Origin: Blattabacterium cuenoti
GTDB lineage: Bacteria > Bacteroidota > Bacteroidia > Flavobacteriales > Blattabacteriaceae
Assembly (NCBI RefSeq): GCF_014252355.1
Contig: NZ_CP059217.1
Location: 1-64,000, forward strand
Direction: 5' to 3'
DNA length: 64,000 nucleotides
The position numbers and the translations under genes were made by a program. Positions 37,170-47,672 of this stretch are shown here, one piece after another. Within the stretch, counting starts at the first letter, position 1, and each line of letters opens with the position of its first letter. The notes below the pieces were generated by a model. That model made no database searches and was not told the origin of the DNA. It worked only from the letters and a program-made list of their open reading frames with translations.

Positions 37170-38969
37170 ATGATCAACTTTATGTTAAAAAATGTATATA
37201 AAATTATACTATTTTTTTTATTTATCACTAATAATGTTTTATATTCAAATAATCACAATAATAATCAAATTTATTTAAATACTATATCACAAAATATTAA
37301 TATTTCTAAAAAACATGGAGAAAATTTTAGTAAATTATTAGTACAAGATGAACAAGGTAGAATAAAACCAATACATAGTTTAGCATTAGATTTACTAAGA
37401 AAAATACATAAAAAAAGTTATATTGGAAATATTAACGCTAATCAATGGATAATATCAATTCATCAAAATAGTCTATTTTGGACTAAAGTTCCATTTATTA
37501 AAGTCGATAAAACAGGTGGAAAACATTTTTTATATAAAGCAAAATCAAATAAAGATGGATATGTATCAATGATTGATTTATATTCTTTTAATGCAAATCA
37601 ATCAAAATTAATGTTTATTTTTCAAAACGATTATGAATTAGCTTTTTCTAAAAATCCTGCCACAAGAAATAAGTATGATAAAGCAGTTATCAACTTAAGT
37701 GAAAAAATTGGAATTTTACATGAAATTTTTCAAGGAAAATATCTTCGTATTTTTCCAATAAAAAATGATAATAATAATACATGGTCAAGTTGGATTATAA
37801 ATAATAATTTTTATGATAATAAAATTAATACGATTGGATTTATAATGTTTAATAATTATTTAAGATCTTTATTCAAATCACAATATAAAAATAATTGGAA
37901 TTTTGCCGATAATGAAGTAAAAAAAATAAAATTATATCAAATACAATATACAAAAAAATCTATTTTACCATCGAATACAAAAATTTATATGGAAATATTA
38001 TATAATAAATTAAATATATTTTATTTATTACCATTTATTTACTTATTAATTGGAATATTATTAATTATTTGTTCTTTTTATAATATTTTTTATGATAATA
38101 AATACATAAATTATTTTTATAATATTTTATCATCCATTATATTTTTATCATTTTTTTTAGAATTATTTGGATTAATTTTAAGATGGTATATTGCTGGACA
38201 TCCTCCTTGGAGTAATGGATATGAATCTTCTATTTTTATTAGTTGGTGTTTGATAGCCATTGGATTATTATTTATTAAAAATAAATTTGTTATAGGAATT
38301 ACTTCTTTATGTTCTTTTATTTTATTATTTATAGCAAGTGGAGATATTATGGATCCAGAGATAACACATTTAGTTCCAGTATTAAAATCACATTGGTTAA
38401 TTATACATGTTGCTATAATTACATCTAGTTATGGATTTTTTTTTACAGGATCTGTGATAGGATTTTTTGTATTAATTTTAAATATAATCAAGAATTATAA
38501 TAAAAATTATAAAAAAATAATAAATATTAAAATTCGTCAATTGACAATAATTAATGAAATTAGTATAACTATAGGATTATTTTTATTAACTATAGGTACA
38601 TTTTTAGGTTCTATTTGGGCAAATGTCAGTTGGGGGAGGTATTGGAGTTGGGATCCAAAAGAAACTTGGGCGTTAATTAGTATTATGGTATATGCTTGTA
38701 TTTTGCATTTAAGACTAATTCCATCTATAAGTAAAAATTTTATAATTTTTAATTTTTCTAGTATGTTTGCAATATTATCTATTATAATGACTTATTTTGG
38801 AGTAAATTATTATTTATCTGGATTACATTCTTATGCTAAAGGAGATTCAATATATATTCCATATTGGATATATGTATATTTATGTCTTTTATGTTGTATT
38901 TCAATATTTTCATTTTATTCCAATAAGTATAGTATTAATAATTATATTGTTAGTAAAAAAGTTAAATGA
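37170..38969 (+). CDS. ccsA: Cytochrome c biogenesis protein CcsA
   Basis: The heme-handling half of System II. The 599 residues start with a hydrophobic segment (about 8-24), then a periplasmic domain with HGENFSKLLVQDEQGRIKPI. From about residue 290 there are several helices with PPWSNGYESSIFISW, the conserved His in LKSHWLIIHV, and the heme-binding WWD-type motif WGRYWSWDPKETWALIS. The N-terminal part corresponds to the middle of fused CcsBA proteins, so this looks like the second piece of a split gene, in a different frame and 41 bp downstream. Confidence 0.9.
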   Translation: MINFMLKNVYKIILFFLFITNNVLYSNNHNNNQIYLNTISQNINISKKHGENFSKLLVQDEQGRIKPIHSLALDLLRKIHKKSYIGNINANQWIISIHQNSLFWTKVPFIKVDKTGGKHFLYKAKSNKDGYVSMIDLYSFNANQSKLMFIFQNDYELAFSKNPATRNKYDKAVINLSEKIGILHEIFQGKYLRIFPIKNDNNNTWSSWIINNNFYDNKINTIGFIMFNNYLRSLFKSQYKNNWNFADNEVKKIKLYQIQYTKKSILPSNTKIYMEILYNKLNIFYLLPFIYLLIGILLIICSFYNIFYDNKYINYFYNILSSIIFLSFFLELFGLILRWYIAGHPPWSNGYESSIFISWCLIAIGLLFIKNKFVIGITSLCSFILLFIASGDIMDPEITHLVPVLKSHWLIIHVAIITSSYGFFFTGSVIGFFVLILNIIKNYNKNYKKIINIKIRQLTIINEISITIGLFLLTIGTFLGSIWANVSWGRYWSWDPKETWALISIMVYACILHLRLIPSISKNFIIFNFSSMFAILSIIMTYFGVNYYLSGLHSYAKGDSIYIPYWIYVYLCLLCCISIFSFYSNKYSINNYIVSKKVK

Positions 38970-38987
38970 TTATCGATATTATTTAAA

Positions 38988-39754
38988 TTGAAATATAAAT
39001 ATAAAAAAAGTACTTTATTTAGAGACGCATTTGTCCATTTTAATTTTATTAAACGTTTTTTAATATTTACTTTTGGTTGTCTCTCTTATAAGAGATATAA
39101 TGGATTCAATCAATTATCTTTAAAAGGAACAGAATACATACAAAATCTTCCAAAGAACCAAGTTCTTTTTGTTTCTAATCATCAAACATATTTTGCAGAT
39201 GTTTTTGCGATGTTTCATGTTTTTTGTAGTGTAAAAAATGGATTTTTGAATACTATCAAAAATCCAATTTATCTATTAAATCCAATAATGAATTTATATT
39301 TTGTTGCAGCAAAAAAAACTATGAATCATGGAATTTTAACTAAATTATTTAATTATTCAGGAGGAATTACAGTTAATAGATCATGGATTACTGAAAATAA
39401 TAAAAAACAATATATTGATTTATCAGAAATTTATCGTATGGGAATAGCATTAAATGATGGATGGTTAATTACTTTTCCACAAGGAACGACTAAAGCATGT
39501 GCTCCTGTTAGAAGAGGAATAGTTCATGTAATAAAAAAATATAATCCTATAGTAGTTCCTATTGTAATAGATGGATTTTATATAAAGCTTATGATAAAAA
39601 AGGAATTAAAATTAAACAAAAAGGAATTGTACAAAAAATGATTTTTAACCAACCTATTCAATTAGATTTAAAAAATGATACAACAAAAAATATTATGGAA
39701 AAAATTATGGATGCAATTGAACAATCTCCTAAATATAATAATAAAAATTATTAA
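38988..39754 (+). pseudogene. Lysophospholipid acyltransferase (PlsC-like) with frameshift
   Basis: Such enzymes acylate lysophosphatidate. The upstream frame (38988-39641, TTG start) has the acyltransferase motifs NHQTYFAD and FPQGTTKACAPVRRG, then leaves the family at GFYIKLMIKK. The expected end KAYDKKGIKIKQKG...MDAIEQSPK is encoded in another frame to the TAA at 39752-39754. The shift lies at 39579-39584, where TTTATATAAAG has two extra bases, consistent with a TA duplication. Joined, the protein would be about 254 residues. The catalytic motifs lie before the break, so partial function is possible. Confidence 0.82.
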
Positions 39755-39756
39755 TA

Positions 39757-42417
39757 ATGCAATATCAAAAAGTAAAAAATACTTTTTTAAATTTCTTTAA
39801 AAAAAAAGATCATAAAATATTACCATCTTTTCCTATTTATTTAGATGATGATCCAAGTTTACTGTTTATTAATTCTGGCATGAATCCATTTAAAGATATT
39901 TTTTTAGGGAAAAAGAATCCTACGTATCATAGAATCGCAAATATTCAAAAATGTCTTAGAATTACTGGAAAACATAATGATTTAAAAAATGTAGGATATG
40001 ATAATTATCATCATACTATGTTTGAAATGTTAGGTAATTGGTCTTTTGGAGATTATTCGAGAAAAGAAACTATAGAATGGGCAATAGAATTATTAACAAA
40101 AGAATATAAAATATCTCAAGACAATATTTATGTTACTATTTTTATTGGAAATGATCAAGATAAATTATCCAAAGATACAGAATCTTTAGATCTTTGGAAA
40201 GATTGGATTAATAATGATCATATTTTATTTTTTGGAAAAAATGAAAATTTTTGGGAAATGGGCGATATAGGCCCTTGTGGCCCTTCATCTGAAATACATA
40301 TAGATCTTAGAAGTAAAAATGAAAAAACTAAATTATCTGGCAAATATTTAATTAATAAAGGTCATCCTAAAGTAATAGAAATTTGGAATCTTGTGTTTAT
40401 AGAATTTTTTAGACAAGCAAATGGACAATTAAAATATTTATCGAAAAAACATGTAGATACTGGAATGGGATTAGAAAGATTATGTATGGTATTACAAGGA
40501 GTAAATTCTAGTTATGAAACTGATATTTTTCTTCCAATCATTAATAAAATTAAAAATTTTTTAGGTAACAAATATGAAAATAAATATCAACAAAATATTT
40601 CAATAAATATTATAGCAGATCATTTAAGATCTATAATATTTGCTATATCAGATGGACAACGTCCATCTAATAATCATGCTGGATATATACTTAGAAAAAT
40701 ATTAAGAAGATCTATAATTTATGCTTTTCGTTTTTTTAATAAAAAACATCCATTTCTTTATAAAATTATAGATTTTTTTATAGAAGAAATGCATAAATTC
40801 TTTCCTGAATTAAAAAACAAAAAAGAATATATTCAATCTATTGTAGAAGAAGAAGAAATTTCTTTTTTTAAAGTAATTAACAAAGGATATGATAGAATTC
40901 AACATATTATATCACTAACTAAAAAACAAAATCAACAAATTATTGATGGTAATAGAATATTTAAATTATATGATACTTATGGATTTCCAATTGAATTATC
41001 AAAAACAATTGCAAAACAAAATAATCTGTTAATAGATGAATTTGTTTTTAACAAAGAATTATCAAAACAAAAACAACAATCCAATATAAATAGAATATCA
41101 ATAATAAAATCTGAATGGATTTATAATAACAAATTTATAGAACAAAACAATAATGTCAATTTTATAGGATATGATATTTTATCATGTAAAATTGTTATTA
41201 TTAAATATAGAAAAGTATATCAAAAATTAGAAAATAAATTTTCTTATGAACTAGTATTTTCTCAAACTCCTTTTTATCCTGAAAGTGGTGGTCAAATTGG
41301 AGATACTGGATATATTAAAAATAATAAAGAACAAATTAAAATTGAAGATACTAAAAAAGAAGGTGTTGATATTATACATATTATAAAACAATTACCTAAC
41401 AATATATATGATGATTTTGTAGTAGAAGTAGATAAAATAAAAAGAAAACAAATTGAAATAAATCATACTGCTACACATTTATTATATTTTTCGTTGAAAA
41501 CAATTTTAGGAAAAAATATTATACAAAAAGGTTCTTATATAGGAAATGATTATTTACGTTTTGATTTTTCTTATCATAAACAAATTTCTTTACAACAATT
41601 AAATGAAATAGAAAATTTAGTTCAAGAATATATTTTCAATAATTTATCTTTATTAGAACAAAGATTTTCTTCTTATGAAGAAGCCAAAAAATTTGGATAT
41701 ATTGGAAATTTTAATATAAAATATAAACATCAAATTAGAGTAATTACATTTGGAGATTCATCGGAATTATGTATTGGAACACATATAAAATATACAAAAG
41801 ATATTAAGCTATTTCAAATTATATCTGAATCTTCTATTGCTTATGGAATAAGAAGAATCACAGCTATTACGTCAAATAACGCTATTAAATATCTTAAAAA
41901 AATTAATTTTCAATATAAATGTTTAAAAGAATTAATGAATGGAATAGAACCATCCGTAAAGACTTTTAGTGATTTAATGAACAAAAATAAACAATTAATA
42001 AAAAAAATATATACTATAAATATTCATAGAATTGAATATTTAAAAAAAGAATATCTTATTAAAGCTAAAATTAGATCTAATATAACTTATATAGATGATA
42101 TATATTGTAATAATAGAAATCATTTAGATTTAGAATTACTTAAAAAAATAGGGTTAAGTTTACGATTACAAATTAATAATTTATTTATGATTGTAGGTTT
42201 TATAAAAGATAATAAACCAATTCTATTTATTTCTATATCAGATTTACTTATTAAAAATCAAAATATGAATGCATATAAAATTATGAAACATTTTTCTAAT
42301 TATATTGTTGGAACATATTGGGGTAAATCTTTTTTCTCTATATCAATTGGAAAAAACAAAAATGGATTAACTATAATTTCAAAAGAAATCAATGATTATA
42401 TTAATAGACGATTTTAA
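39757..42417 (+). CDS. alaS: Alanyl-tRNA synthetase
   Basis: Charges tRNA-Ala and edits mischarged Ser/Gly. The 886 residues include the class II core (FINSGMNPFKDIFLG, EMLGNWSFGDY, GDIGPCGPSSEIH, HVDTGMGLERL), the editing domain with HTATH and CIGTH metal ligands, SGGQIGDTG, and a diverged C-terminal oligomerisation region. It starts 2 bp after the stop of the acyltransferase tail. Length is normal for Bacteroidetes. Confidence 0.97.
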   Translation: MQYQKVKNTFLNFFKKKDHKILPSFPIYLDDDPSLLFINSGMNPFKDIFLGKKNPTYHRIANIQKCLRITGKHNDLKNVGYDNYHHTMFEMLGNWSFGDYSRKETIEWAIELLTKEYKISQDNIYVTIFIGNDQDKLSKDTESLDLWKDWINNDHILFFGKNENFWEMGDIGPCGPSSEIHIDLRSKNEKTKLSGKYLINKGHPKVIEIWNLVFIEFFRQANGQLKYLSKKHVDTGMGLERLCMVLQGVNSSYETDIFLPIINKIKNFLGNKYENKYQQNISINIIADHLRSIIFAISDGQRPSNNHAGYILRKILRRSIIYAFRFFNKKHPFLYKIIDFFIEEMHKFFPELKNKKEYIQSIVEEEEISFFKVINKGYDRIQHIISLTKKQNQQIIDGNRIFKLYDTYGFPIELSKTIAKQNNLLIDEFVFNKELSKQKQQSNINRISIIKSEWIYNNKFIEQNNNVNFIGYDILSCKIVIIKYRKVYQKLENKFSYELVFSQTPFYPESGGQIGDTGYIKNNKEQIKIEDTKKEGVDIIHIIKQLPNNIYDDFVVEVDKIKRKQIEINHTATHLLYFSLKTILGKNIIQKGSYIGNDYLRFDFSYHKQISLQQLNEIENLVQEYIFNNLSLLEQRFSSYEEAKKFGYIGNFNIKYKHQIRVITFGDSSELCIGTHIKYTKDIKLFQIISESSIAYGIRRITAITSNNAIKYLKKINFQYKCLKELMNGIEPSVKTFSDLMNKNKQLIKKIYTINIHRIEYLKKEYLIKAKIRSNITYIDDIYCNNRNHLDLELLKKIGLSLRLQINNLFMIVGFIKDNKPILFISISDLLIKNQNMNAYKIMKHFSNYIVGTYWGKSFFSISIGKNKNGLTIISKEINDYINRRF

Positions 42418-42434
42418 TAGATTTTTAATTTGTT

Positions 42435-42442
42435 TAAATTTG
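42435..42442 (+). promoter_or_regulatory. Possible Bacteroidetes -7 box upstream of sucA
   Basis: TAAATTTG matches TAnnTTTG exactly, 28 bp before the sucA ATG. The TTTT found 19 nt upstream is only a 3/4 match to the -33 TTTG. The box lies in the short alaS-sucA gap, where a promoter is expected, but chance matches are likely in this base composition. Confidence 0.3.
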
Positions 42443-42470
42443 ATAAAGATTTTTAAAATAAAATATTTTT

Positions 42471-45188
42471 ATGAATGATAGATATTCTTTCTTAAATTCA
42501 ATTCATATTAAAGATTTGGAATTACTCTATCAAAAATACAAAGTTAATCCTGATTCAATAGAACCTAGTTGGTCTGCTTTTTTTTATGGATTTGATTTAG
42601 GAAATGAAAAACATTTTGTAAAAAAATTTTTTAATTATAAAGAATTTTTAGTTTATAATTTAATTCAAGCTTATAAAATACAAGGTCATTTATTTAGTAA
42701 AATAAATCCTATTAAAAAAAGAAATTGTTCATATAATACATCTAATACATCTTTAAATTTAAAAAATTTTGGATTATCAGATAAAGAATTAGATTTAAAT
42801 TTTGAATCTGGAATATTTATAGGACTTGGAAAAACATCATTAAGAAATATAATTAATTTTTTAAAAAAAAAATATTGTAATTCTATTGGAATTGAATATA
42901 TGTATATTAATGATATAAAAAAAAGAGAATGGATAGAAAAATGGTTATATAATAATATTGAATTTTCATCACATAAAAAAATTTTTTTTTTAAAAAAATT
43001 AAACGAAGCTATTGCATTTGAACATTTTATACACAATAAATTTATTGGACAAAAAAGATTTTCTATAGAAGGAAATGAATCTACATTACCTGCATTAGAA
43101 GAAATGATTGAATATGCTTCAACACAATATAATACAGAAGAATTTATTGTTGGAATGTCTCACAGAGGTAGATTAAATTTTCTTGCTAATTGTTTAAAAA
43201 AAAATTATTCATATATATTTAATGAATTTTATGGAAAAGAGTATAAAGATGTATTATTATCTGGAGATGTCAAATATCATTTAGGATTTACTAAAATAAA
43301 AAAAAATTCTATTGGAAATAAAATTAAAATTAGTTTATTACCCAATTCATCTCATTTAGAATCTGTTGATGCTATTGTAGAAGGTTTAACAAGATCAAAA
43401 TTAGATCATATTTATAAAAAAAATAAAAATCAAATTATACCAATCTTAATTCATGGAGATGCTGCTATATCAGGTCAAGGAATAGTTTACGAAGTGATTC
43501 AATTTTCAAAATTAAACGGATATCATACTGGAGGAACTATTCATATAATTATTAATAATCAAATTGGATTTACAACGAATGAAATGGAAGGAAGATCTAG
43601 TATTTATTGTACAGATATTGCAAAAATTGTTATGTCTCCAGTTTTACATATTAATGCAGATGATATTGAATCTGTTATAAAATCTATTTATTTTGCTATA
43701 GATTTTAGAATGCGTTATAATGAAGATGTTTTTATAGATTTAATAGGGTATAGAAAATATGGGCATAATGAAGGAGATGATCCACGGTATACTCAACCTA
43801 TGTTGTATAAATTAATTGATAAACATAAAAATGTTTATGAATCATATAAAGAAGAATTAGAAAAAGACAAAATTATTAATAATAATGATATTAAAATGAT
43901 AGAAACAAAATATCAAACAATTCTTCATAATGAATATGCAAAATCTCAACATATTAAATGGAATATTTTAAATTCTTTTTTAGAAGAAGAATGGCAACAC
44001 TTTCCATTAATTGTTGATACAAAAGAAATGTTTAAAAATATCAATACTAAATATTCTTTACAGAAATTAATTAATATTGCTAAATGTATTTTTACTCTTC
44101 CAAAGGATAAACATTTTTTTAAAAAAACAATTTCTATTTTTAATAATAGATTAAGTTTAATTTTAACTAAAAAATTAGTTGATTGGAGTAGTGCAGAATT
44201 ACTTGCATATGGTACTTTATTAGATGAAGGCATTTCTATTCGATTATCAGGGGAAGATGTAGCTAGAGGAACATTCTCTCAACGACATATTATCGTTAAA
44301 ACAGAAAATGAAGAACAAATTATTCTTTTAAATAAAATTCATAGAGGACAAAAACTAATTGAAGTTTATAATTCACCACTTTCAGAATATGGTGTTTTAG
44401 GATTTGATTATGGATATTCTTTATTATCTCCTTATATTTTAACGATATGGGAAGCTCAATTTGGGGATTTTGGAAATGGAGCCCAAATCATAATAGATCA
44501 ATATATTGCTTCTGGAGAAAGTAAATGGAAAATTTGTAATGGTATAGTTTTATTATTACCTCATGGATATGAAGGCCAAGGTCCAGAACATTCTTCTGCT
44601 CGTATTGAAAGATATTTACAATTATGTGCAAATAATAATTTATTTCTAGCCAATTGTACTACTCCAGCAAATTATTATCATTTATTAAGAAGACAAATGA
44701 AATTAAATTTTAGAAAACCACTATTAATTTTTACACCAAAAAGTTTATTACGGCATCCAAAATGTTTTTCCAGATTAGAAGATTTATCTAATGGAAAATT
44801 TAAGGAAATTATCGAAGATTCTTCATGTATCAATGAGAAAAAAATAAAAAAATTAATATTTTGTTCTGGTAAAATATATTATGATTTATTAAAAATAAAA
44901 GAATCTATTAAAGACATAGAAACTATTTTAATACGTATAGAACAAATTTATCCATTAAAAGAAAAAACTATTCATAATTTGCTTAATAAATATAAAAATA
45001 GAAAACATACTATATGGGTTCAAGAAGAACCGGAAAACATGGGAGTATGGAATTTTTTTCTTAGACAATTTGGAAAAGATATCCCATTTAGATTAATTGC
45101 TCCATCGGAAAGTTCTAGTCCATCTACTGGTTCTTTAAAAAATTTTTTAAAAATTTACAATCATATATTAAAAAAGGCTTTTTTATAA
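42471..45188 (+). CDS. sucA: 2-oxoglutarate dehydrogenase E1 component
   Basis: The ThDP-dependent E1 that decarboxylates 2-oxoglutarate in the TCA cycle. The 905-residue protein shows the N-terminal segment with VNPDSIEPSWSAFF, active-site GMSHRGRLNFLAN, the ThDP-binding GDAAISGQGIVYE with NNQIGFTT, RKYGHNEGDDP, and C-terminal FSQRHIIV and GYEGQGPEHSSARIERYLQ. All key blocks are present. The sucB gene follows after 12 bp. Confidence 0.97.
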   Translation: MNDRYSFLNSIHIKDLELLYQKYKVNPDSIEPSWSAFFYGFDLGNEKHFVKKFFNYKEFLVYNLIQAYKIQGHLFSKINPIKKRNCSYNTSNTSLNLKNFGLSDKELDLNFESGIFIGLGKTSLRNIINFLKKKYCNSIGIEYMYINDIKKREWIEKWLYNNIEFSSHKKIFFLKKLNEAIAFEHFIHNKFIGQKRFSIEGNESTLPALEEMIEYASTQYNTEEFIVGMSHRGRLNFLANCLKKNYSYIFNEFYGKEYKDVLLSGDVKYHLGFTKIKKNSIGNKIKISLLPNSSHLESVDAIVEGLTRSKLDHIYKKNKNQIIPILIHGDAAISGQGIVYEVIQFSKLNGYHTGGTIHIIINNQIGFTTNEMEGRSSIYCTDIAKIVMSPVLHINADDIESVIKSIYFAIDFRMRYNEDVFIDLIGYRKYGHNEGDDPRYTQPMLYKLIDKHKNVYESYKEELEKDKIINNNDIKMIETKYQTILHNEYAKSQHIKWNILNSFLEEEWQHFPLIVDTKEMFKNINTKYSLQKLINIAKCIFTLPKDKHFFKKTISIFNNRLSLILTKKLVDWSSAELLAYGTLLDEGISIRLSGEDVARGTFSQRHIIVKTENEEQIILLNKIHRGQKLIEVYNSPLSEYGVLGFDYGYSLLSPYILTIWEAQFGDFGNGAQIIIDQYIASGESKWKICNGIVLLLPHGYEGQGPEHSSARIERYLQLCANNNLFLANCTTPANYYHLLRRQMKLNFRKPLLIFTPKSLLRHPKCFSRLEDLSNGKFKEIIEDSSCINEKKIKKLIFCSGKIYYDLLKIKESIKDIETILIRIEQIYPLKEKTIHNLLNKYKNRKHTIWVQEEPENMGVWNFFLRQFGKDIPFRLIAPSESSSPSTGSLKNFLKIYNHILKKAFL

Positions 45189-45200
45189 ACTAATCATAAT

Positions 45201-46379
45201 ATGATACTAAAAGTCAAAGTTCCTTCTCCTGGAGAATCCATCAATGAAGTAGAAATTTCTTCATGGACTGTAAAAAATGGAGAATTTGTATCTCAAAATC
45301 AAATAATAGCAGAATTAGATTCTGATAAAGCTACTTTAGAAATTACTGCCGAACAAAGTGGAATAATTACTATTTTAGTTGAACAAGGAAAAACAATACC
45401 AGTTGGTACAATTATTTGTAACATAGATACTTCAAAAACAATAAAATCCGATAATAAAATATTAAATAAACATCAAATAGTACAAAAAAATGTAGTACAA
45501 AAAAATATTGCAAACTGGCCTTCTCCATCTGCTCAAAAAATAATTAACGAACATAATCTAATTATTAATAATATTAAAGGAACTGGAAAAAATGGAAGAA
45601 TTACAAAAACAGATTGTATTAATTCTATAAAAAATCAATCATTAAATAGATCATCAACAATAACACCTCTTTCTTCACTGAGAAAAAAAGTATCTGAGCG
45701 TTTAGTATCTGTTAAAAATCAAACTGCAATGTTAACGACTTTTAATGAAGTAGATATGACTGAAATTATATTAATAAGAAATCAATATAATTCTATTTTT
45801 CAAGAAAAACATGGAATTAAATTAGGATTTATGTCATTTTTTACACTTGCCTCTATTAGAGGATTACGTCTATTTCCTGACGTTAATGCAATGATTAGTA
45901 TAGAAGAAAAAATCAATTTTAATTATTTTGATATTAGTATTGCTATATCTGGACCTAAAGGACTTATGGTCCCAGTTATTCGAAATGCAGAAAATTTATC
46001 ATTTGTAGGAATAGAAAAAGAAATTATTAATTTAGCTACACGTGTCAAAAATGGTAAAATATCAATAAATGAAATGAAAGGAGGCAATTTTACTATTACT
46101 AATGGAGGGATTTTTGGATCAATGTTATCCACTCCAATTATTAATCCACCACAAAGTGCTATTTTAGGAATGCATAAAATTATGAATAGACCTATTGTAA
46201 TTCAAAAATCTATAAAAATACGTCCTATGATGTATTTAGCATTATCCTATGATCATAGAATTATTGATGGAAAAGAATCAGTAGGGTTTCTTTGTACTAT
46301 TAAAGAAACTTTAGAAAATCCTATACAATTTTTAATGGGAGGAAATTCATTAAATATTCCAAAAATATTGGAATTATAA
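45201..46379 (+). CDS. sucB: 2-oxoglutarate dehydrogenase E2 (succinyltransferase)
   Basis: Transfers the succinyl group to CoA. It has 392 residues: a lipoyl domain with K43 in DSDKATLEI, an E3-binding domain (about 110-148, [23 protein letters not shown]) and a catalytic domain with GGTF-like [14 protein letters not shown] and the active-site [11 protein letters not shown]. The link to sucA upstream supports the substrate assignment. The shared E3 (lpd) is not in the window. Confidence 0.96.
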   Translation: MILKVKVPSPGESINEVEISSWTVKNGEFVSQNQIIAELDSDKATLEITAEQSGIITILVEQGKTIPVGTIICNIDTSKTIKSDNKILNKHQIVQKNVVQKNIANWPSPSAQKIINEHNLIINNIKGTGKNGRITKTDCINSIKNQSLNRSSTITPLSSLRKKVSERLVSVKNQTAMLTTFNEVDMTEIILIRNQYNSIFQEKHGIKLGFMSFFTLASIRGLRLFPDVNAMISIEEKINFNYFDISIAISGPKGLMVPVIRNAENLSFVGIEKEIINLATRVKNGKISINEMKGGNFTITNGGIFGSMLSTPIINPPQSAILGMHKIMNRPIVIQKSIKIRPMMYLALSYDHRIIDGKESVGFLCTIKETLENPIQFLMGGNSLNIPKILEL

Positions 46380-46389
46380 ATAATAAATT

Positions 46390-46938
46390 TTATTTTCTAA
46401 AATAAGGGTTAGTTTTATTAATATTATGTGATTGTTTCAATTTAGTTTTTATAAATTTAATTTGATTATGTAATATTCCATATATATCTATTTTTTCTGC
46501 TTCTAATAATAATAATTTGGCTTTTTGATTATTTCCCTTTGAAATAGATGCTATAGCTAAATTTAATTTTGCAATAGCTATATTATGTTTGAATCTCAGT
46601 CCCATATCTAATGATTTTTGCATATATTTTTCAGATTTATAAATATCTGATTCAGAATATAATATACCATAAAGAAAATAATAATAAGGGATTTGATATT
46701 TAATTAATTGTTTTTCTGGATTTGTTATATATTTTAAATATTTTTTCATTCCTAGTATATTTTTTTTTTGAATTTTAAAAAAAGCCATTAATAAAAATTC
46801 ATTTTTAAAAATAAAAAACATAATTATTAAACTTATTAATAATAAAATGATTCCATACCATTTTTTTTGTATATAAAAACAATAAATAGATATTAAAAAA
46901 AATATTAACAAATAAATTATTTTTGTAGATATTTTCAT
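46390..46938 (-). CDS. Membrane-anchored TPR-like protein of unknown function
   Basis: A 182-residue protein with two N-terminal helices (about 8-22 and 28-50) followed by TPR-like helical pairs (about 75-160; YYYFLYGILYSESDIYKSEKYMQKSLDMGL, AKLNLAIASISKGNNQKAKLLL). It resembles small conserved Bacteroidetes membrane TPR proteins without assigned function. The start codon overlaps the stop of the esterase by 4 bp, so both are translated together. Confidence 0.75.
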   Translation of the reverse strand: MKISTKIIYLLIFFLISIYCFYIQKKWYGIILLLISLIIMFFIFKNEFLLMAFFKIQKKNILGMKKYLKYITNPEKQLIKYQIPYYYFLYGILYSESDIYKSEKYMQKSLDMGLRFKHNIAIAKLNLAIASISKGNNQKAKLLLLEAEKIDIYGILHNQIKFIKTKLKQSHNINKTNPYFRK

Positions 46939-47636
46939 TTATATATATTATTTTGTTTTATCCAAGAAATAAGATCTTTATGATTAGAATCACTTAGCCA
47001 ATGTCCAGATTCATATTCTTTATACAAAAATGAATCTATTAAATATTCTTTTTTAAGAATATCCAATCCTTTTTTTACCCATTTAATAGGAATAATATCA
47101 TCATATTTTCCATGAGAAATAAACATAGATAATTCGCTATAAAGTTGTTTATTTGTTGGGTTTTTTAATGAAAAAATATTATTTTCAAAATATCCACTAA
47201 GTGCCATTACCCTTTTCACTTTATAAGGATTTTTAATAGCAATGGCATAACTAATAATAGCTCCTTGACTAAAACCACATATCCATACTTTATTATTATT
47301 TAATTTATATTTTTTAATGGCTTCATCTATAAAAATATTTATTTTATTAATAGTTTCTGACGCTTGAAGTAATGAATAATTTTTGATTTGAAGTTTTTGT
47401 GTTGTAAAATTTTTTTTAAAATCAATATTATACCAAGAATATTGATTAGGTCCTATAGTATAAATGCCTTGTATACTAACAATAAAAAAATGATTTGGTA
47501 ATTGTTTAATAATAGAATTAAAAATATCATTTTCATTACTACCATATCCATGTATCATTAAAAATAACGGAGGCTCAATATTATTATTAATTGGTTTTCT
47601 AATAATATGTTTGATCGAAAGTTCATGTAAAAGCAT
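46935..47636 (-). CDS. Alpha/beta-hydrolase (phospholipase/carboxylesterase family)
   Basis: A 233-residue esterase related to E. coli YpfH and eukaryotic acyl-protein thioesterases. The oxyanion segment is LFLMIHGYGSNENDIF. The nucleophile is Ser in CGFSQGAIISYA, the acid is Asp in SHGKYDDIIP and the base is His in YESGHWLS. All catalytic residues are present. The natural substrate is unknown. It is the first gene of a two-gene minus-strand unit, directly next to the lolD relic. Confidence 0.87.
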   Translation of the reverse strand: MLLHELSIKHIIRKPINNNIEPPLFLMIHGYGSNENDIFNSIIKQLPNHFFIVSIQGIYTIGPNQYSWYNIDFKKNFTTQKLQIKNYSLLQASETINKINIFIDEAIKKYKLNNNKVWICGFSQGAIISYAIAIKNPYKVKRVMALSGYFENNIFSLKNPTNKQLYSELSMFISHGKYDDIIPIKWVKKGLDILKKEYLIDSFLYKEYESGHWLSDSNHKDLISWIKQNNIYK

Positions 47637-47672
47637 ATTTATATTAATTTAATAAATAAATAATCCATTTTT

